Shown: positions 5,197 to 7,343 of the stretch, piece by piece
How positions within the stretch are numbered: position 1 is the first letter of the stretch
Layout: each line of letters starts with the position of its first letter
DNA from: SAR324 cluster bacterium
GTDB taxonomy: Bacteria > Bdellovibrionota > UBA2361 > JAAZON01
Assembly: GCA_012797725.1 (NCBI GenBank)
Contig: JAAZON010000615.1
Location: 1-7,343 of the forward strand
Reading direction: 5' to 3'
DNA: 7,343 bases
Translations under genes and position numbers: made by a program
The notes under the pieces: model-generated
Told to the model about the DNA's origin: nothing
What the model saw: only the letters and a program-made list of their open reading frames with translations
Databases searched by the model: none

Positions 5197-6291
5197 ATGG
5201 AAGAGCAAAAAACAAGCTGGTCACTAGATCTGTTAATGGTGAGAAACATTCCTGTTCGCATCCATTATTCTTTCTTTCTTCTTCCGCTTTATGTCTTGCT
5301 TAGCAATCGTCAAAGCGCTGCGAACTTGAGCTTCGAGCTTGCATTGATTAGCCTGTTGTTTGTATGTATTGCACTTCATGAGCTCGGCCACGCTTTTATG
5401 GCCCGATATTTTAACATCGAGACGCGAGACATTACCCTATATCCTTTCTGAGGTGTTGCAAGCATTCTTGGCCAGCCTCTTCCGAAAGCAGAACTTTTCA
5501 TGGCAGCAGCAGGCCCGGCAGTAAGTCTCGCAATTGCAGCAATACTCTTCCCTTTAAGTGATTTTTCTATGCAAGGAACTGCATTTCCAGGACAGAACCT
5601 TATCACTCACCTCTGCATTGGGAACCTTATCCTTGTTGTTTTTAACGCCATCCCTGCATTGCCAATGGATGGTGGCAGAATATTGAGAGCGGCACTTCAA
5701 TTGCTTGGTTGCTCTAAAGCGACAATAATTGCGGCTCGAATCAGTCAAATTCTTAGCGCATGCCTTATTATGGGAGCACTTTATTATTCTCACGCTGTCT
5801 TGACTGTAATTGGTATTTTAATTTTCACACAAGCCTCGCAAGAGCTTATGCGAGAAAAAACCTCAACTGCCATCGCCGGATTGTTAGTTCGTGATATCAT
5901 GATTGATCGAGTTAATGTTGAGACCCTCTCTCATGGTATGTCAGTTGCGGAAGCCCTCACCTGCATCATGAAGTCTTTTCAAGATTTCTTTCCTGTAATT
6001 CACGGAGATACAGTGGTCGGGATAATTGGGCGTGATGAGATTCTTAAGGCAGCAGCTTCAGGTGAGAACACAAATTATATTGCAGAGTACATGAACAGAG
6101 ACTTTGTCTCTGTTCATCCAAATGATTGTTTGAGCGACATATTGAACAAACTGTCATTTAGATCGGGGTACCCAGTGCTTGTTTTCGATGCCGATGGTTT
6201 CGCTGGTCTTTTACTGCATGACGCCGTTGCTGAACTTCTTTTCCTCCAAGGTTTTAATGACAAAAACACTAACACCGACTCAGAAGCTTAG
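5197..6291 (+). pseudogene. Site-2 protease (M50) with CBS domains, interrupted by one in-frame TGA
   Basis: This is a site-2 zinc metalloprotease of the M50 family, which cuts substrates within the membrane. The zinc motif HELGH is at codons 61-65, the second metal motif NAIPALPMDGG at about 150-160, and a CBS pair at about 229-351. Codon 85 is TGA (5449-5451). The surrounding residues read DITLYPF-stop-GVASILG, whereas the family has DITL.P.GGVA, so the stop sits exactly at the first glycine: a GGA to TGA change would explain it. The rest of the 364-codon frame is clean, so the event is recent, or the codon is read through, or it is a sequence error. Without readthrough, the 84-residue N-part has HELGH but not the MDG motif. 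A restart at ATG 5500 would lack HELGH. The gene runs into the acyltransferase with a 35-base overlap. Confidence 0.85.
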
Positions 6292-7186
6292 TTTGGCGGT
6301 ACTCCAAAGCACCTTAAAAGTTGTGGGGTTGATCCCCATACAACTAAGAAGTGCCTTTGGCTTTGCATGTGGGGCATTATTTTCGTGCATTCCAACGAGA
6401 GATAGAAAGGTTGCTTCGCTTCAACTAAGACTTTTTCTCAGAGAAAAATACAACTGGAAAATTTTAACCCTTGTGTATGCCCATTTAGGGCAAAACATAA
6501 TGGAGTCTATTGAACTTCGACCTTTGCTCAAAGCACATTGCCAATTTGTGAAATCTGACGGTCTAGAGAAAGGCTTTGCCCATATAGCAAACGGTAAGGG
6601 TATTATTGCTTTGACCGCTCACACAGGAAATTGGGATCTGCTTGCTGCCTATTCGATCCAAATTGGCTATCGTTTGTTCACCGTAGGGCGAGAGGCAAGA
6701 AATCCAGTTCTACAGGAAATTCTCTCGGGTCTACGCCTTAAGTACAAGATTGAGACCATATGGCGTGCTAACGCCTCGGCCCAAAGGCAAATAATAAGAG
6801 CACTAAAGGAGAGAGCTGTAGTTGCAGGCCTTATTGATCAAGACACTAGAGTTTCTGGCCGCATGCTTCCTTTTTTTGATGTCCCTGCTTTTACTCCCAT
6901 AGGCTTGGCTGAGATTGCCAAAAGATATGATGCAACTGTGTTTACTGCTTTTATTGTGAGAAAAGGTTTCATGCAATTTGAAGTCATAGCGGAGCCAATT
7001 GATAGTCATTTAAGTCCAGAGGAAATTACAAGTGAATATAACCGACGGCTTGAGGCAATAATCAGAGAGAATCCTTCGCAGTGGGTTTGGTTTCACAAAC
7101 GCTGGAGAACACTCCCTGATGGAAAGAGGCTCTCCTCTAAAAATTATATTACCTATTTAGAATCCAGGTTAGTTGATGTTACTTAA
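6257..7186 (+). CDS. LpxL/HtrB-type lipid A acyltransferase
   Basis: This 309-residue protein belongs to the LpxL/HtrB late acyltransferases, which add a secondary acyl chain to lipid A at the inner membrane. The catalytic H-x4-D/E motif is HTGNWD (122-127; Enterobacteria usually have HxGNWE). Other family blocks are GREARNP (144-150), DQDTRVSGRMLPFFDVPAFT (194-213), GLAEIAKRYDA (216-226) and NPSQWVWFHKRW (272-283). A hydrophobic N-terminal region (about 12-45) anchors it. ATG 6257 is chosen because AAGG (6248-6251) lies 5 bases upstream; the open frame goes back to 6179 but that part overlaps the protease and has no ribosome site. The start overlaps the protease end by 35 bases, and its end overlaps the next gene by 11 bases. 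The exact acyl donor and lipid A position are unknown, and a related acyl transfer is possible. Confidence 0.9.
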   Translation: MTKTLTPTQKLSLAVLQSTLKVVGLIPIQLRSAFGFACGALFSCIPTRDRKVASLQLRLFLREKYNWKILTLVYAHLGQNIMESIELRPLLKAHCQFVKSDGLEKGFAHIANGKGIIALTAHTGNWDLLAAYSIQIGYRLFTVGREARNPVLQEILSGLRLKYKIETIWRANASAQRQIIRALKERAVVAGLIDQDTRVSGRMLPFFDVPAFTPIGLAEIAKRYDATVFTAFIVRKGFMQFEVIAEPIDSHLSPEEITSEYNRRLEAIIRENPSQWVWFHKRWRTLPDGKRLSSKNYITYLESRLVDVT

Positions 7187-7343
7187 GTTTATTCTTGTTT
7201 TTAGTGTATTGGTCTTTGGTTTCAACGCCTGCTCGCCTGCAAAAACTCTCGAGGGAGCAAAATATCTAAAAAATGCCGAACGCTTTTCAAGCGAGGGAAG
7301 GTTAGATGAGGCAATTGAAGAGTATCAAAAACACATAGCTCTC
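7176..7343 (+). CDS. TPR lipoprotein, 3' end outside the window
   Basis: The first 56 codons are present. An N-terminal hydrophobic signal (MLLKFILVFSVLVFGFNAC) ends in a lipobox-like FNAC with the acylated Cys at residue 19, so the mature protein would be a lipoprotein. The following AKYLKNAERFSSEGRLDEAI and EEYQKHIAL fit a first tetratricopeptide repeat (about 29-56; the LDEAIEEYQKHI part is typical of a TPR helix B). The start overlaps the acyltransferase stop by 11 bases, suggesting translational coupling. Function is unknown; TPR lipoproteins commonly scaffold envelope assembly complexes. The frame is open to the window edge. Confidence 0.8.
   Translation, partial: MLLKFILVFSVLVFGFNACSPAKTLEGAKYLKNAERFSSEGRLDEAIEEYQKHIAL

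Noticed and set aside
5449..5451. Genome-wide TGA-to-glycine recoding (genetic code 25)
   Set aside because: Recoding would give many in-frame TGAs, but only one is seen, and the RmlD-like gene ends normally at TGA (4892-4894). An LpxL-like gene also does not fit the lineages that use that code.

Overview
The window (7,343 bases, AT-leaning, dense with genes) looks like chromosomal DNA of a Gram-negative bacterium. The best evidence is an LpxL/HtrB-type lipid A acyltransferase and a lipoprotein with a lipobox. The DUF4160-like gene paired with an HTH gene, and the GC-rich extragenic hairpins, are common in Desulfobacterota-like genomes, but the taxon cannot be fixed from this sequence. Most open reading frames are on the plus strand; one small gene is on the minus strand.

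Region 1 (1-943) holds a toxin-antitoxin-like pair. A short DUF4160-like gene starts at a TTG (283) and is followed by a DUF2442-like/HTH gene (479-943). A perfect 7-bp palindrome lies just upstream as a candidate operator. The first gene appears to have lost one base near its end, because the conserved C-terminus continues in another frame and would overlap the next start as ATGA.

Region 2 (944-1392) is intergenic. It carries a tandem repeat with a 27-base period in which the flanks are identical but the hairpin stems differ with compensating changes. It also holds an extended -10 promoter followed almost at once by a 37-codon ORF, and a second candidate promoter.

Region 3 (1393-2970) is a two-gene membrane operon, a DUF2892 protein and a CNNM/CBS protein lacking the usual CorC_HlyC domain, closed by a terminator that overlaps the stop codon. 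A convergent minus-strand gene of unknown function follows (2707-2967).

Region 4 (3321-4894) has an orphan AbiEi-type antitoxin-like protein and, 8 bases later, an RmlD-like SDR reductase. No AbiEii toxin and no other rhamnose genes are present.

Region 5 (4985-7343) is an envelope-related run: a 56-residue membrane protein, a site-2 protease with CBS domains, an LpxL-like acyltransferase, and the start of a TPR lipoprotein. The last three overlap by 35 and 11 bases and are probably co-transcribed. The protease carries a single in-frame TGA exactly where its family has the first glycine of the GGVA motif, so it is a fresh pseudogene, a readthrough case or a sequence error.

I see no convincing undescribed multi-gene system. 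The most unusual items are the interrupted protease, the frameshifted toxin-like gene with its operator, and the covarying hairpin repeat.
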